This document shows positions 46,534 through 55,460 of a DNA stretch of 64,000 nucleotides, piece by piece. Below the pieces are notes generated by a model. That model was not told where the DNA came from. It did not search any database and worked only from the letters and a program-made list of their open reading frames with translations. Each line of letters begins with the position of its first letter. The stretch's first letter is position 1. The stretch is from positions 1 through 64,000 of the forward strand of contig NZ_QLMH01000009.1 in NCBI RefSeq assembly GCF_003259935.1, in the 5' to 3' direction. Both the position numbers and the translations under genes were made by a program. This stretch comes from Paranoxybacillus vitaminiphilus (GTDB lineage Bacteria; Bacillota; Bacilli; Bacillales; Anoxybacillaceae).

Positions 46534-47352
46534 ATGGAATACGTATTGCTTATTTTAATCGGCTTTACCGCAGGGACGATTGGAAGCTTAGTTGGATTGG
46601 GAGGCGGCGTCATCATTGTACCTGCTTTGTTGTTTTTAGGAGCAACCGCTTTTCTGCCGGATATATCGCCGCAAGTTGCGGTTGGAACATCGCTTGTTGT
46701 TATTATTTTTAACGGATTATCTTCAACGTTAAGCTATATGAAACATAAGACGGTGGATTATAAAAGCGGCCTTCTTTTCTTTTTAGGAAGCGGACCCGGA
46801 GCCATTATTGGGGCATGGGTAAACAATTTGTTAAATGTAGATCATTTTTCGCTTTATTTCGGAATGTTTCTCATTTTTGCTTCGTTCTTGCTTATGCTGC
46901 AAGGGCGCTCCGCTAATGAGAGAAAAAAGAAAAATGTAAAGATTATGCGTACATATATAACGAACGAGGGTGAAACCATTACCTACGGCTATCATCCGGT
47001 ACCGGCTATTGTCATTTCCTTTATTGTCGGCTTTTTTGGCGGTTTGTTTGGCATTGGCGGCGGCTCTTTAATGGTGCCGGCCATGATTTTATTATTTTTC
47101 TTCCCGCCGCATGTGGCGGTGGCAACGACCATGTTTATTATCTTTTTATCTTCCTTAGTAAGTTCATTTACACATATTATTTTAGGAAATGTTCAATGGC
47201 TGTTTTCTCTTGCGCTTATTCCAGGGGTATGGTTTGGCGCAAAGACGGGGGCATTGATTAATCGAAGACTAAAAAGTAAAACGATTGTCATTATTTTGCG
47301 CATCGTATTGATTCTTCTCGGTATTCGTCTTATTTATCAAGGCATTGCCTAA
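46534..47352 (+). CDS. yunE: TauE/SafE family permease (YunE)
   Basis: The 272-residue membrane protein has eight or so segments and the duplicated TauE motif GLGGGVIIVPALLFLGA and GIGGGSLMVPAMILLFFFPPHVAVATTMFIIF. Members export sulfite or organosulfur acids across the cytoplasmic membrane; the substrate is not proven. It is 15 bases after yunF, same strand, AACGGAGAGGG ahead. The central hydrophilic loop carries a stretch around residues 125-150. Confidence 0.9.
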   Translation: MEYVLLILIGFTAGTIGSLVGLGGGVIIVPALLFLGATAFLPDISPQVAVGTSLVVIIFNGLSSTLSYMKHKTVDYKSGLLFFLGSGPGAIIGAWVNNLLNVDHFSLYFGMFLIFASFLLMLQGRSANERKKKNVKIMRTYITNEGETITYGYHPVPAIVISFIVGFFGGLFGIGGGSLMVPAMILLFFFPPHVAVATTMFIIFLSSLVSSFTHIILGNVQWLFSLALIPGVWFGAKTGALINRRLKSKTIVIILRIVLILLGIRLIYQGIA

Positions 47353-47380
47353 AAACAGCGATAAAAGGGGATGCTGATGC

Positions 47381-48778
47381 TTGAAAAGAACGATTTATAT
47401 TTATCATACAAACGATATACACAGTCATTTTGAAAATTGGCCGAAAATGGTTTCGTTTTTAAAGCAGCAAAGAAAGATTCATCAACAAAGAAACGAAACC
47501 ATGCTTTTATTCGATATTGGTGACTTTGTTGATCGGTTTCATCTAATTACAGAAGCGACGAATGGAAAAGCAAATGTTGAGTTGTTAAATGACTTAGGCT
47601 ATGATGCAGTGACTATCGGCAATAATGAAGGGATTACACTGCCTCATGATCATTTAAATCAATTGTATGAAAAAGCCGCTTTTCCTGTTCTTGTTGCGAA
47701 TTTGTTTAAACGAAGCGGGGAAAGACCAAAATGGGCACAGCCATACTGTATTATTGAATTATCGAACACGTTTAAAATCGGAGTCATCGGTTTAACGATT
47801 CATTTTACAAAGTTTTACGAATTGCTTGGCTGGACCATTGAAAATCCGTTTGATGTATTAAAAAAGGTGTTAACAGAACTTAAGCCTCAAGTGGATTTTA
47901 TTATTTTGCTGTCTCATTTAGGAATTCATGAAGATGAACAAATTGCCGAAATGTTTACGGACATTGATCTGATTCTTGGTGCTCATACGCATCATTTGCT
48001 TTCTAAAGGACAATATATTCGTAACACGTTATTGTGCGGTGCAGGGAAGTACGGTGAGTATATTGGAGTTGTAAAGCTTCAAATAGATGAACAGGAAAGA
48101 GTGATTAAGAAAGAAGCATCGGTAATAAAAACGGCTGAGCTGCAAGAATGTCAAGAAGCTAAACAAAAGCTGGAAAATCTTTGCCGGCAAAGCGAAAAAC
48201 TGCTTGATGAAACAGTCGTTGAATTAACAGAGGATTTAGAGCTGCACTGGTTTGCTCCTTCGAGATTTCCAAAATTATTAGCCGAGGCGTTAAAAGAGTG
48301 GTGCAATGGCGATATCGGTATGGTCAACGCTGGTGTATTATTAGAGCCGCTTTATAAAGGAATTGTGACAAAAAAGGATTTACATCGCATTTGTCCGCAT
48401 CCGATTAATCCTTGCAAAGTGTATTTACGTGGGGACGAATTAAAGGAAGTAATTTTGCAGGCTGCTACAGAACGGATGAAAACATTACAAATAAAAGGAC
48501 TCGGGTTCCGCGGCAAAATCATGGGACAGATGGTGTATGATGAAGGCGTCCAATTTGAAACAGAGATGATGAACGACGGACTGGAACATATTCAACACAT
48601 TTTTATTAACGGAGAGCCGATTGATTTAGAAAAAATCTATGCAGTTGCAACGATTGATATGTTTACATTTGGCAATCTTTATCCGGAGATCCGCCGCGCC
48701 GAGCGGAAGGAATATTATATGCCGGAGTTCCTTCGCGATGTGCTCGCTTGGAAATTAACGAATTTATATAAAACTTAG
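47381..48778 (+). CDS. yunD: Metallophosphatase/5'-nucleotidase family protein (YunD)
   Basis: The 465-residue protein has an N-terminal metallophosphoesterase domain: IYHTNDIHSHFENW, FDIGDFVDR, TIGNNEGIT, LLSHLGIHED and LGAHTHHLL are the five metal-binding motifs. A C-terminal 5'-nucleotidase domain follows with MVNAGVLLEPL and ATIDMFTFG. It lacks a signal peptide, so it acts in the cytoplasm. The start is TTG 47381; an ATG ten bases earlier is in another frame. Confidence 0.9.
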   Translation: MKRTIYIYHTNDIHSHFENWPKMVSFLKQQRKIHQQRNETMLLFDIGDFVDRFHLITEATNGKANVELLNDLGYDAVTIGNNEGITLPHDHLNQLYEKAAFPVLVANLFKRSGERPKWAQPYCIIELSNTFKIGVIGLTIHFTKFYELLGWTIENPFDVLKKVLTELKPQVDFIILLSHLGIHEDEQIAEMFTDIDLILGAHTHHLLSKGQYIRNTLLCGAGKYGEYIGVVKLQIDEQERVIKKEASVIKTAELQECQEAKQKLENLCRQSEKLLDETVVELTEDLELHWFAPSRFPKLLAEALKEWCNGDIGMVNAGVLLEPLYKGIVTKKDLHRICPHPINPCKVYLRGDELKEVILQAATERMKTLQIKGLGFRGKIMGQMVYDEGVQFETEMMNDGLEHIQHIFINGEPIDLEKIYAVATIDMFTFGNLYPEIRRAERKEYYMPEFLRDVLAWKLTNLYKT

Positions 48779-48832
48779 GCACGATTTTCTTTCCTTTTCA
48801 TACATTGAAGGAGAGGAAAGGAGCGTGGGGAA

Positions 48833-49135
48833 ATGGTTATCGTAACGCCGGTCTTTATTGAAAATCACCCATTTATCGCCATTTCTGTTCAACTGCCGAA
48901 AACGAATTTGTTAGCGGTTGCTGGTGACAAAGGCTATATTATGTGCGGAGCCTTGGATGTAGGACTGTTAAATGAAAAGCTAAAAAGCCGGGGCATCATT
49001 GCCGGCAGAGCTGTCGGAGTTCGCACCATTGAGCAGCTGCTGGAAGCTCCGCTTGAGTCGGTGACGATTGCCGCTGAGGAACTGGGCATTACAGTTGGTA
49101 CAAAAGGGAAAGATGCATTACTAAAAATGATATAA
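48833..49135 (+). CDS. yunC: DUF1805 protein (YunC)
   Basis: The 100-residue protein reads VIVTPVFIENHPFIAISVQLPKTNLLAVAGDKGYIMCGALDVGLLNEKLKSRGIIAGRAVGVRTIEQLL, the DUF1805 pattern with a central Cys. Function unknown. ATG with GAAAGGAGCG some 10 bases ahead. It follows yunD by 54 bases. Confidence 0.88.
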   Translation: MVIVTPVFIENHPFIAISVQLPKTNLLAVAGDKGYIMCGALDVGLLNEKLKSRGIIAGRAVGVRTIEQLLEAPLESVTIAAEELGITVGTKGKDALLKMI

Positions 49136-49265
49136 TTTGAAAGATCTATTTGCTGCAGCTCCTTCCGAACGAATTAGAGGAATTAAAAATAAGAACTGTG
49201 AAACAACAATAGCAGCAAATATAAGAAAATTATACGATAAATTGCGCTATGTCCTCTCTTTACGG

Positions 49266-49273
49266 CATACATA
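49266..49273 (+). promoter_or_regulatory. Candidate sigma-E -10 of yunB
   Basis: CATACATA about 25 bases before the yunB start is close to the sigma-E -10 consensus CATACANT. The -35 is not clear. yunB is known as a mother-cell sporulation gene in B. subtilis. Confidence 0.35.
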
Positions 49274-49297
49274 TAGCTTGTAAAGGGGGGATTTTTA

Positions 49298-50044
49298 TTG
49301 GCTAAGTTTCCCAGTCGCATGAGGAGGGCAGGACCTTTACCTTTTCGTTATGTATTTTTGTTGACGTTTGTATTTTTTATTTTATCGACAGCAATCAGCA
49401 TTTGGATTATTAATAAAGGAATTGAGCCAACATTGATGGAGATTGCTGAAAAAGAAACAAAGCGGATTGCAAACCTTATCATTAACCGATCTGTTGATCA
49501 ACAAATTCTCAATGGCGATATTAATATGAATAACTTAATTAAGGTGGAAAAGGATGAATACGGAAAAATTTCGTTTATTGATTTTGATGCTGCCGTTGTT
49601 CAACAGGTGCTTGCAAAAACGAATGATAGTGTGGAAAGAAGTTTAAAAGCCGCAATGGATGGGAATTTGAGTGAATTAGAATTTTATGATAAAGAAACGA
49701 AACCGGAAGAAAGAGGAATTATTTATTATATTCCGTTAGGTCAAGCAACAAACAACACGCTGCTTGGAAACCTTGGTCCCCGCATTCCCGTGCGGTTTTA
49801 CATCATTGGCAATGTTGCTTCAGATGTAAAAGAGAAAATTGAGCCGTTTGGAATTAATAATGCATTAGTGAAAGTGTTTATAGAAATTGAAGTAAATGTT
49901 CAAGTCGTTATTCCATTTGCGACGAAAACAGCGAACGTATCAAGCAATATTCCTATAGGGATGCAGGTTATTTCAGGCGAAGTGCCAAACTTTTATAACA
50001 ATGGCGGCAATGTTAATCCTTCATTTGAAGTTCCAGTGGATTAA
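49298..50044 (+). CDS. yunB: Sporulation protein YunB
   Basis: The 248-residue protein has one N-terminal membrane anchor (FLLTFVFFILSTAISIWII). It carries family stretches ANLIINRSVDQQIL, NNLIKVEKDEYGKISFIDFD and GPRIPVRFYIIGNVASDVKEKIEPFGINNALVKVFIEIEVNVQVVIPF. It is needed for sporulation in B. subtilis and is thought to act in the mother-cell envelope. TTG 49298 follows AAAGGGGGG. Confidence 0.92.
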   Translation: MAKFPSRMRRAGPLPFRYVFLLTFVFFILSTAISIWIINKGIEPTLMEIAEKETKRIANLIINRSVDQQILNGDINMNNLIKVEKDEYGKISFIDFDAAVVQQVLAKTNDSVERSLKAAMDGNLSELEFYDKETKPEERGIIYYIPLGQATNNTLLGNLGPRIPVRFYIIGNVASDVKEKIEPFGINNALVKVFIEIEVNVQVVIPFATKTANVSSNIPIGMQVISGEVPNFYNNGGNVNPSFEVPVD

Positions 50045-50097
50045 CAGGGTTACTTATGCACAATCATTTTTTCTTTATGAATAAAAGGGAACTTTAA

Positions 50098-50135
50098 TGA
50101 GGCTGGCTTGCGGTCAGCCTCATTTTCGTTTTTTC
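50098..50135. terminator. Terminator between yunB and lytH
   Basis: ATGAGGCTG / CAGCCTCAT perfect stem with TTTTCGTTTTTT on the plus side. It overlaps the last codon of lytH. Confidence 0.85.
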
Positions 50136-51103
50136 CATTTTTCCTCCCGTTCCCAATACTTTAAATGAGGATATGGATCAAATGACCATTCTGTATAGCC
50201 GTTATCTTTATACATGCCATAATGAAGGTGCGGCGGGAATTTTCCGGATGTACCTGGTGGACCATAACCGGAGCTTCCAACCGAGCCGATAATCATTCCC
50301 GGCTCAACAATCTGTCCTTCACGCAAATAGCTCGCAAAGCCATTTAAATGAGCAAAATAATGATACGTATTGTTAATATCACGAATACCAATACGCCAAC
50401 CGCCATATTTATTCCAACCTTTTAACTCAACAATGCCATAGCAAGTCGAACGGACGGGTACTCCATAACCAGCAAATATATCGGTTCCTTCGTGAATTCG
50501 TCTTCCGCCCCAGCCTCTTGCATCCCCCCATGTATTTTTATAACTGTAATTCGCATAAAGCGGGAGAGGAAAAGCGTGTTCATCTAACTTCAATGTTCCA
50601 TATTTCTTATAAATTCTTCCTTTTCCTAATATTAAATCGACCGTTTTGCTTCGCTGATAATAGTCCCATAATGCGATTTTTATATGTTCATGGTCGGTGC
50701 CGTAAGATTGAAGATAACGGGCGATGGCAAAAATGACATCTTCATCATCGTTGCGATCAGCCATACCGTCACCGTTCCCATCTATTCCAAGCCCGCCGAA
50801 TTGTGAAATCGTAAAGGGATTTGTGTCATTTTTGTCCTTATTGAGCGGTCCTGCCCATATTTGCGGCTTTATATAAATTCCAAGTACGCCTTCCGCTTTG
50901 GGGATATCGCGGCGCACTTGGCGGATGTTTCGCTCATATTGGTCGATGGCTGCAAAGTAGTACCACGGAATAAGCGAAACCGTTTCCGCTTTTTTGTAAA
51001 GCTCCATTCGTTTTTCATAAATAACATCTTGCTCTTCCTTTGCCTGCGCAAAAGCAGGGAAAAACATTGTTATGCTGGTAATAAGAGCAAACAATTTATG
51101 CAC
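50120..51103 (-). CDS. lytH: L-Ala-D-Glu endopeptidase LytH, M23 family
   Basis: The 327-residue protein starts at GTG 51103 behind AAAGGAG and has a signal peptide (MHKLFALITSITMFFPAFAQA). The N-terminal part is LytH-specific; the C-terminal M23 metallopeptidase has GRRIHEGTDIFA (HxxxD zinc site), and GKFPPHLHYGMYKD (HLH). In B. subtilis it shapes cortex peptidoglycan by leaving single L-Ala side chains and is made in the mother cell late in sporulation. Confidence 0.93.
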   Translation of the reverse strand: MHKLFALITSITMFFPAFAQAKEEQDVIYEKRMELYKKAETVSLIPWYYFAAIDQYERNIRQVRRDIPKAEGVLGIYIKPQIWAGPLNKDKNDTNPFTISQFGGLGIDGNGDGMADRNDDEDVIFAIARYLQSYGTDHEHIKIALWDYYQRSKTVDLILGKGRIYKKYGTLKLDEHAFPLPLYANYSYKNTWGDARGWGGRRIHEGTDIFAGYGVPVRSTCYGIVELKGWNKYGGWRIGIRDINNTYHYFAHLNGFASYLREGQIVEPGMIIGSVGSSGYGPPGTSGKFPPHLHYGMYKDNGYTEWSFDPYPHLKYWEREEKWKKRK

Positions 51104-51282
51104 GGTTTTTACTCCTTTCGGCCGATTTTCATGCTTTTAGTTTAAGAAGATTGTTCATTTTTCATAATTGATAATAGTTGGTAATTATGTGAAAGGAGTT
51201 TGTTTCGGCAAAAAATTTTTACGATATCGTTGTTTATGTTACAATCATCTTGATATGAAACTATTACAGTGGAGTGAGATAA

Positions 51283-52185
51283 ATGGCAACGAAAGAAGAA
51301 CATGTTCGCAAGCCGGAATGGTTGAAAATAAAACTAAATACAAACGAAAATTATATCGGTTTAAAGAAAATGATGCGCGAAAAACAGCTGCATACTGTAT
51401 GTGAAGAAGCGAAATGTCCGAACATTCATGAATGCTGGGCGGTCAGAAGAACAGCGACATTTATGATTCTAGGGGATGTTTGTACGCGGGCGTGCCGCTT
51501 TTGCGCGGTAAAAACAGGATTGCCGACGGAGCTTGATTGGCAGGAGCCGGAGCGCGTTGCCGATTCTGTGCGCTTAATGAACTTAAAGCATGTTGTCGTG
51601 ACAGCAGTTGCCCGCGACGATTTAAAAGATGGGGGAGCGGCTGTTTTTGCAGAAACAGTACGTGCGATTCGCCGCAAAAATCCGTTTACAACGATTGAGG
51701 TGCTTCCTTCCGACATGGGCGGCGTTTATGAAAACTTAAAGATTTTAATGGATGCAAGACCGGATATTTTAAATCACAATATTGAGACGGTTCGCCGTCT
51801 TACTCCAAGAGTTCGCGCCCGTGCAACATACGAACGTTCACTTGAATTTTTGCGCCGCGCTAAAGAACTGCAACCGGATATTCCGACAAAATCAAGCATT
51901 ATGATTGGACTGGGAGAAACGAAAGAAGAAATTTTAGAAACGATGGACGATTTGCGGGCGAATCATGTTGACATTTTAACAATTGGACAATATTTACAAC
52001 CGACAAAAAAACATTTAAAAGTAGAAAAATATTATCATCCGCATGAGTTTATGGAGCTAAAAGAAATTGCTTTAAGTAAAGGATTCAGCCATTGTGAGGC
52101 AGGACCTCTCGTTCGCTCTTCTTATCATGCTGATGAGCAAGTAAATGCTGCGGCGAAGCAAAAACAGATGAATGAAAAAGCATAA
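51283..52185 (+). CDS. lipA: Lipoyl synthase
   Basis: The 300-residue radical SAM enzyme has the auxiliary cluster cysteines [12 protein letters not shown] (residues about 40-51) and the radical [11 protein letters not shown] motif (about 66-73). [28 protein letters not shown] and the C-terminal RSSYHADE with the serine ligand complete it. It inserts sulfur into octanoyl groups on carrier proteins such as GcvH, whose gene is about 17 kb upstream. Confidence 0.96.
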   Translation: MATKEEHVRKPEWLKIKLNTNENYIGLKKMMREKQLHTVCEEAKCPNIHECWAVRRTATFMILGDVCTRACRFCAVKTGLPTELDWQEPERVADSVRLMNLKHVVVTAVARDDLKDGGAAVFAETVRAIRRKNPFTTIEVLPSDMGGVYENLKILMDARPDILNHNIETVRRLTPRVRARATYERSLEFLRRAKELQPDIPTKSSIMIGLGETKEEILETMDDLRANHVDILTIGQYLQPTKKHLKVEKYYHPHEFMELKEIALSKGFSHCEAGPLVRSSYHADEQVNAAAKQKQMNEKA

Positions 52186-52190
52186 ATAAA

Positions 52191-52297
52191 ACAGGAGACT
52201 GACCTAAAAATAAAGTGCCAAACCCCACAGCACAATATATAGGACTGTATATTGCGAAAGGTATGTGAGGTCGGACACTTATGGGTCAGCTCTCTGT
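52191..52297. repeat. Dispersed repeat family 1, copy between lipA and yutC
   Basis: ACAGGAGACTGACC ... AAGTGCCAAACCCCACAGCACAATATATAGGAC ... TATATTGCG ... GTATGTGAGGTCGGACACTT ... GGGTCAGCTCTCTGT, then T runs. It lies between two convergent genes, so it may stop both. Confidence 0.82.
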
Positions 52298-52307
52298 TTT
52301 TCATTTT

Positions 52308-53006
52308 TTATCTTGTCATTGTTTGCTGTGGAGTAGTGCGTTTAGGTGAACCATCATTAAAGTCACGATCGATACGGTCATTCATTTCGTTTATCATTTC
52401 TCCGTTTGCGTTTTCGCCATCATTTAGTTTGCGGCCTTGCGGATACTTTAGCATTTCTTTAATAGTCGTATCGATGATTTGATCAATGTTTCTGCTATTT
52501 GAATCTAAGTTGCCGTAACGTTCAATTTCTTTGATCATGCGCGGATTATCGGCAACATACACATGGTAATAACGCGGGACAGCAGAAAGAGCGGTTTTCT
52601 TTACTTGGTCTGCTGTTTTAAAACGGTTTTTTGTATCCGTATCGTACGCAATTAACACTTCTTCATCTGTGACAAGCGTTGCTACATCATTGACATTTGG
52701 CAATTGTGTACATAACTTGCTGATTAAATCAGCGGTTCGTTCACGGTTTAATGCAGGCATATTTGCGTAGTTGTTCCTATCCCCAGGAATCGGGCTTTTT
52801 TGATGACGCACATAGCCAAAGTTCGTCATGCGTGAATCATTGCCGTTTCGTACGCCGTCATCATTATATAACTCATTGCGATCGGTTACATTAATCGTAT
52901 TGCCGCTGCGTTCAAACAGCTCATCATTATTATTTTCCGCCATCTGTGCACAGCCGAACAATGACATTGTTGCACTCATCGATAACACAAGTAACGTCTT
53001 TTTCAA
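52308..53006 (-). CDS. yutC: YhcN/YlaJ family sporulation lipoprotein (YutC)
   Basis: The 232-residue lipoprotein begins at TTG 53006 (AGGGGGTG ahead) with KKTLLVLSMSATMSLFGCAQ, lipobox LFGC at about residue 18. An Asn/Asp-rich spacer follows. The YhcN/YlaJ domain (RTADLISKLCTQLPNVNDVATLVTDEEVLIAYDTD, YYHVYVADNPRMIKEIERYGNL, TIKEMLKYPQGRKLND) comes last. It is a spore inner-membrane or coat-side lipoprotein of unclear function. Confidence 0.88.
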   Translation of the reverse strand: MKKTLLVLSMSATMSLFGCAQMAENNNDELFERSGNTINVTDRNELYNDDGVRNGNDSRMTNFGYVRHQKSPIPGDRNNYANMPALNRERTADLISKLCTQLPNVNDVATLVTDEEVLIAYDTDTKNRFKTADQVKKTALSAVPRYYHVYVADNPRMIKEIERYGNLDSNSRNIDQIIDTTIKEMLKYPQGRKLNDGENANGEMINEMNDRIDRDFNDGSPKRTTPQQTMTR

Positions 53007-53116
53007 CTTTAACACCCCCTCACTTTCAGAATGGCTAACTTTAAAATATTTGATAACAGTAATTGATTGGGAATGTTTCATCATTTATGATTAAAGAGGA
53101 AGAAGAGGTGAGTGGG

Positions 53117-53392
53117 ATGATTTGCATTAACAATATATGTTATGAATTGATAGAAAATGTGAAAAATGGGTTTAATGAAGAGGCATTTCGCGCACGTTAT
53201 GCCGATATTTTAAGCAAATATGATTACATTGTTGGCGATTGGGGATATAATCAGTTACGGCTGAGAGGTTTTTTTGACGACCATAATCAAAAAGCGACAT
53301 ACGACACAAAAATAAGCACATTATCAGAATATTTGTACGAATACTGCAATTTCGGCTGTGCTTACTTTGTTTTGCGCAAAGTAAAAAAATAA
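53117..53392 (+). CDS. yutD: YutD family protein (DUF1027)
   Basis: The 91-residue protein reads MICINNICYELIENVKNGFNEEAFRARYADILSKYDYIVGDWGYNQLRLRGFF, then TLSEYLYEYCNFGCAYFVLRK. This is the YutD/DUF1027 pattern. ATG 53117 with GAGGTGAGTGGG ahead; the upstream TTG frame is less likely. Function unknown. It is divergent from yutC. Confidence 0.88.
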   Translation: MICINNICYELIENVKNGFNEEAFRARYADILSKYDYIVGDWGYNQLRLRGFFDDHNQKATYDTKISTLSEYLYEYCNFGCAYFVLRKVKK

Positions 53393-53396
53393 ACTT

Positions 53397-53448
53397 GGGG
53401 TCTGACCCCCACTAATTTAAAGCGTTAATGGAGTGGAGGTCTGACCCC
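53397..53448. repeat. Dispersed repeat family 1, short internal-deletion copy
   Basis: GGGGTCTGACCCCCACT and AGTGGAGGTCTGACCCC flank a 19-base loop lacking the ATATATAG arms. Confidence 0.65.
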
Positions 53449-53694
53449 TTACTCATCGTGTGGCGGATGCGCCCCAGGGTCTTGTCTTGGAATGTCTTGA
53501 TGGAATGCTTTGTATTCATAGTTAAATGCACTATGGTAGCGCTGCCCTTTTTTCCAGGGAGTGCTTTTATTTTCGACAGGCTCTGTTTTTCCGCGTGGAG
53601 AGCCGTATGCGCCTTCCGGCAGTGATTCTGGTATAAGAAAATTGCGTATTGCTTCCACATTGGAAAAGTCACTGTATTTTTCTTCATCTTTCAT
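53449..53694 (-). CDS. Small conserved cytosolic protein
   Basis: The 81-residue hydrophilic product reads MKDEEKYSDFSNVEAIRNFLIPESLPEGAYGSPRGK, then ENKSTPWKKGQRYHSAFNYEYKAFHQDIPRQDPGAHPPHDE. I recall this pattern in most bacilli in the yut region, annotated simply as a cytosolic protein. No fold or function is assigned. AGGAAGGTGATG precedes the ATG. It overlaps no neighbour and is on the same strand as the DUF3055 gene, 49 bases downstream of that gene. Confidence 0.78.
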   Translation of the reverse strand: MKDEEKYSDFSNVEAIRNFLIPESLPEGAYGSPRGKTEPVENKSTPWKKGQRYHSAFNYEYKAFHQDIPRQDPGAHPPHDE

Positions 53695-53743
53695 GGTTCA
53701 TCACCTTCCTCGCTTATAATTTCCCCGCAAGGAAGAGAGGATA

Positions 53744-54010
53744 TTAAATAAATTCGTTTAAAAATGAACGTAAATCATTGGCATCTTCTTCGCTTAAATT
53801 GTAAGCATATTCTAAATATCCTGGTTCATCTAAGTCATCTTGCCCGATAATGGCAAATCGATTGCTTTGCAAGTCTAACACTAAATATTTTCCGTAAAAA
53901 CGGTCTGTTTGCATAATTGCCAAATCAAATCGTTGATTTTCCCCCATAAAGCTGACAAACCGCGTTTTTGTTTCCACTGTATCATCATAAAGGAAAAATC
54001 TTTCTCCCAT
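53744..54010 (-). CDS. DUF3055 protein
   Basis: The 88-residue protein reads GERFFLYDDTVETKTRFVSFMGENQRFDLAIMQTDRFYGKYLVLDLQSNRFAIIGQDDL, with C-terminal EDANDLRSFLNEFI. This corresponds to the SAV0927/DUF3055 family of Bacilli. It is acidic and soluble, function unknown. GGAGGTGTTTATGT precedes the ATG. It is divergent from yutE, so the gap 54011-54148 must hold both promoters. Confidence 0.83.
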   Translation of the reverse strand: MGERFFLYDDTVETKTRFVSFMGENQRFDLAIMQTDRFYGKYLVLDLQSNRFAIIGQDDLDEPGYLEYAYNLSEEDANDLRSFLNEFI

Positions 54011-54148
54011 ACATAAACACCTCCATTATTTTCAATATCTCCATCATATCAAACGTTTTTGCCTATGTCTGCAACAAAGAAACAGAACTATTGTCAATAT
54101 GTGATAAAATATATATTGCAAATGGAGATAAGAAAGGAGCACAAGGGG

Positions 54149-54586
54149 ATGTATTTTGTCGATCGGCAAAAAATTGAAGAAACATTGCAGTACATGGAAA
54201 AATTAATGCACATTTTTAAACAACGGCAAACATGGGAATCCGAATTTGAACAATTAGCTCTTGAGCGTATTGCTCACCTGTTCATTGAAGCAGTGCTCGA
54301 TGTTGGAAATGCGATGATTGATGGATTTATTATGCGTGACCCGGGAAGTTACGAAGATATTATTGATATTTTAACGGATGAAAAAGTAATTACTGAGGAC
54401 CATGCACAAGGTTTAAAAGCCATTATTCAATATCGAAAAGTGCTTGTGCAAAAATATACAAATATCAATCACCAAGAATTATTGGAAACGTTAACGAAAC
54501 ACTTTACAGCATTAGAAGTGTATCCAACGGCGATTCGTGACTATTTGCGAAATGAACTCGGTCCGGTTTCAGCCTTCCGTAACTAA
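54149..54586 (+). CDS. yutE: DUF86/HepT-like protein (YutE)
   Basis: The 145-residue helical protein reads FVDRQKIEETLQYMEKLMHIFKQ, ALERIAHLFIEAVLDVGNAMID, then IIQYRKVLVQKYTNINHQELLETL. The RKxxVQxYxxI-type stretch is in the position of the HepT RNase motif Rx4-6H-Y, but the histidine is replaced here, so it is probably not an active HepT RNase. No MNT partner is adjacent. ATG 54149 follows AAGGAGC. Confidence 0.85.
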   Translation: MYFVDRQKIEETLQYMEKLMHIFKQRQTWESEFEQLALERIAHLFIEAVLDVGNAMIDGFIMRDPGSYEDIIDILTDEKVITEDHAQGLKAIIQYRKVLVQKYTNINHQELLETLTKHFTALEVYPTAIRDYLRNELGPVSAFRN

Positions 54587-54602
54587 CTTATGAAACCATT
54601 TT

Positions 54603-54662
54603 GTATGAACCTCTCCCACCTACACATTGTTTAGAGGTGGGAGACTTCTCGGTGAACATGTT
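54603..54662. repeat. Repeat family 2 hairpin, copy b (inverted orientation)
   Basis: GTATGAACCTCTCCCACCT ... AGAGGTGGGAGACTTCTCGG, then TGAACATGTT; it is the reverse complement of the other two copies. It follows yutE and may act as its terminator. Confidence 0.78.
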
Positions 54663-54718
54663 AAAAATTGTTTCATTGCTGTAGATCATATAAAATAAGA
54701 AGAGGATGGTGAAGGTAA

Positions 54719-55360
54719 ATGAATCATAAGTCCTCTTCAACAAAACAGGAAATTGTAAACATGTTAAAATTTCAAAAACGCTTAACGGTCAGTGAGATGG
54801 CCAAGCAGCTGGGAATTACAGAAATGGCGGTGCGCCGTCATTTAAATACGCTAGAACGCGATCAATTAGTACGGACAACACTTGTTCGTCAAGCGATGGG
54901 GCGCCCGATGAACGTTTATGAATTATCAGAAAAGGGAGAAGAGCTATTTCCGCAAAACTATAAGCAAATCGCTCTCGATTTTTTAAAGGATATTGAATCT
55001 GTGGCAGGACGAGAAACAGTAGAGAAATTGTTTCAAAACAGGAAAGAGCGCATGAAACAAATGTATGAGGAACAGTTTGCAAATAAATCATTTGATGAAA
55101 AAATGGTTGAATTAGCCCATATTCAAAATAAACACGGCTATATGACAGAGCTGAAAAAAGATGAAGACGGCACGTATCATTTCATTGAACATCATTGTCC
55201 GATTGCCGAAGTAGCTAAAGATTATCAAGTTGCCTGTGATTGTGAGTTGCAATTGTTTCAGCAATTGTTAGGAACTCCAAAAGTGACGTCACAAGCTTGC
55301 ATGGCAAAAGGCGACAATGTTTGTTATTACGAAATCAAGAAACACGATTATGCTGAATAA
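54719..55360 (+). CDS. SufR-like Fe-S transcriptional regulator
   Basis: The 213-residue protein has an N-terminal winged helix-turn-helix (residues 8-60: LTVSEMAKQLGITEMAVRRHLNTLERDQLV) and a wing with GRPMNVYELSEKG. The C-terminal domain carries cysteines C160, C173, C175, C194 and C202 in HHCPIAEVAKDYQVACDCELQ and ACMAKGDNVCYYEI. SufR proteins of cyanobacteria and actinobacteria bind an Fe-S cluster through this region and repress suf genes. The suf operon lies about 9 kb upstream. Target genes are inferred. GGTGAAGG precedes the ATG. Confidence 0.85.
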   Translation: MNHKSSSTKQEIVNMLKFQKRLTVSEMAKQLGITEMAVRRHLNTLERDQLVRTTLVRQAMGRPMNVYELSEKGEELFPQNYKQIALDFLKDIESVAGRETVEKLFQNRKERMKQMYEEQFANKSFDEKMVELAHIQNKHGYMTELKKDEDGTYHFIEHHCPIAEVAKDYQVACDCELQLFQQLLGTPKVTSQACMAKGDNVCYYEIKKHDYAE

Positions 55361-55361
55361 A

Positions 55362-55398
55362 CAAAACGCTTTCCCGAGCAGGAAGCGTTTTGTTTTTG
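55362..55398 (+). terminator. Terminator of the SufR-like gene
   Basis: CAAAACGCTT / AAGCGTTTTG stem then TTTTTG. Confidence 0.85.
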
Positions 55399-55460
55399 AC
55401 AATGAATAAAACATACGATACAGTTTTTCACGTGTAGGCATCATAAAGGAGTGTATAGGA

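Noticed and set aside
49148-49222. ATTTGCTGC / GCAGCAAAT inverted repeat upstream of yunB
   Set aside because: The loop is over 50 bases long and neither arm matches a known site; probably chance.
54149-54586. YutE as a HepT/MNT type VII toxin-antitoxin member
   Set aside because: No MNT partner is adjacent and the RNase motif is not intact; the gene is a stand-alone conserved DUF86 gene.
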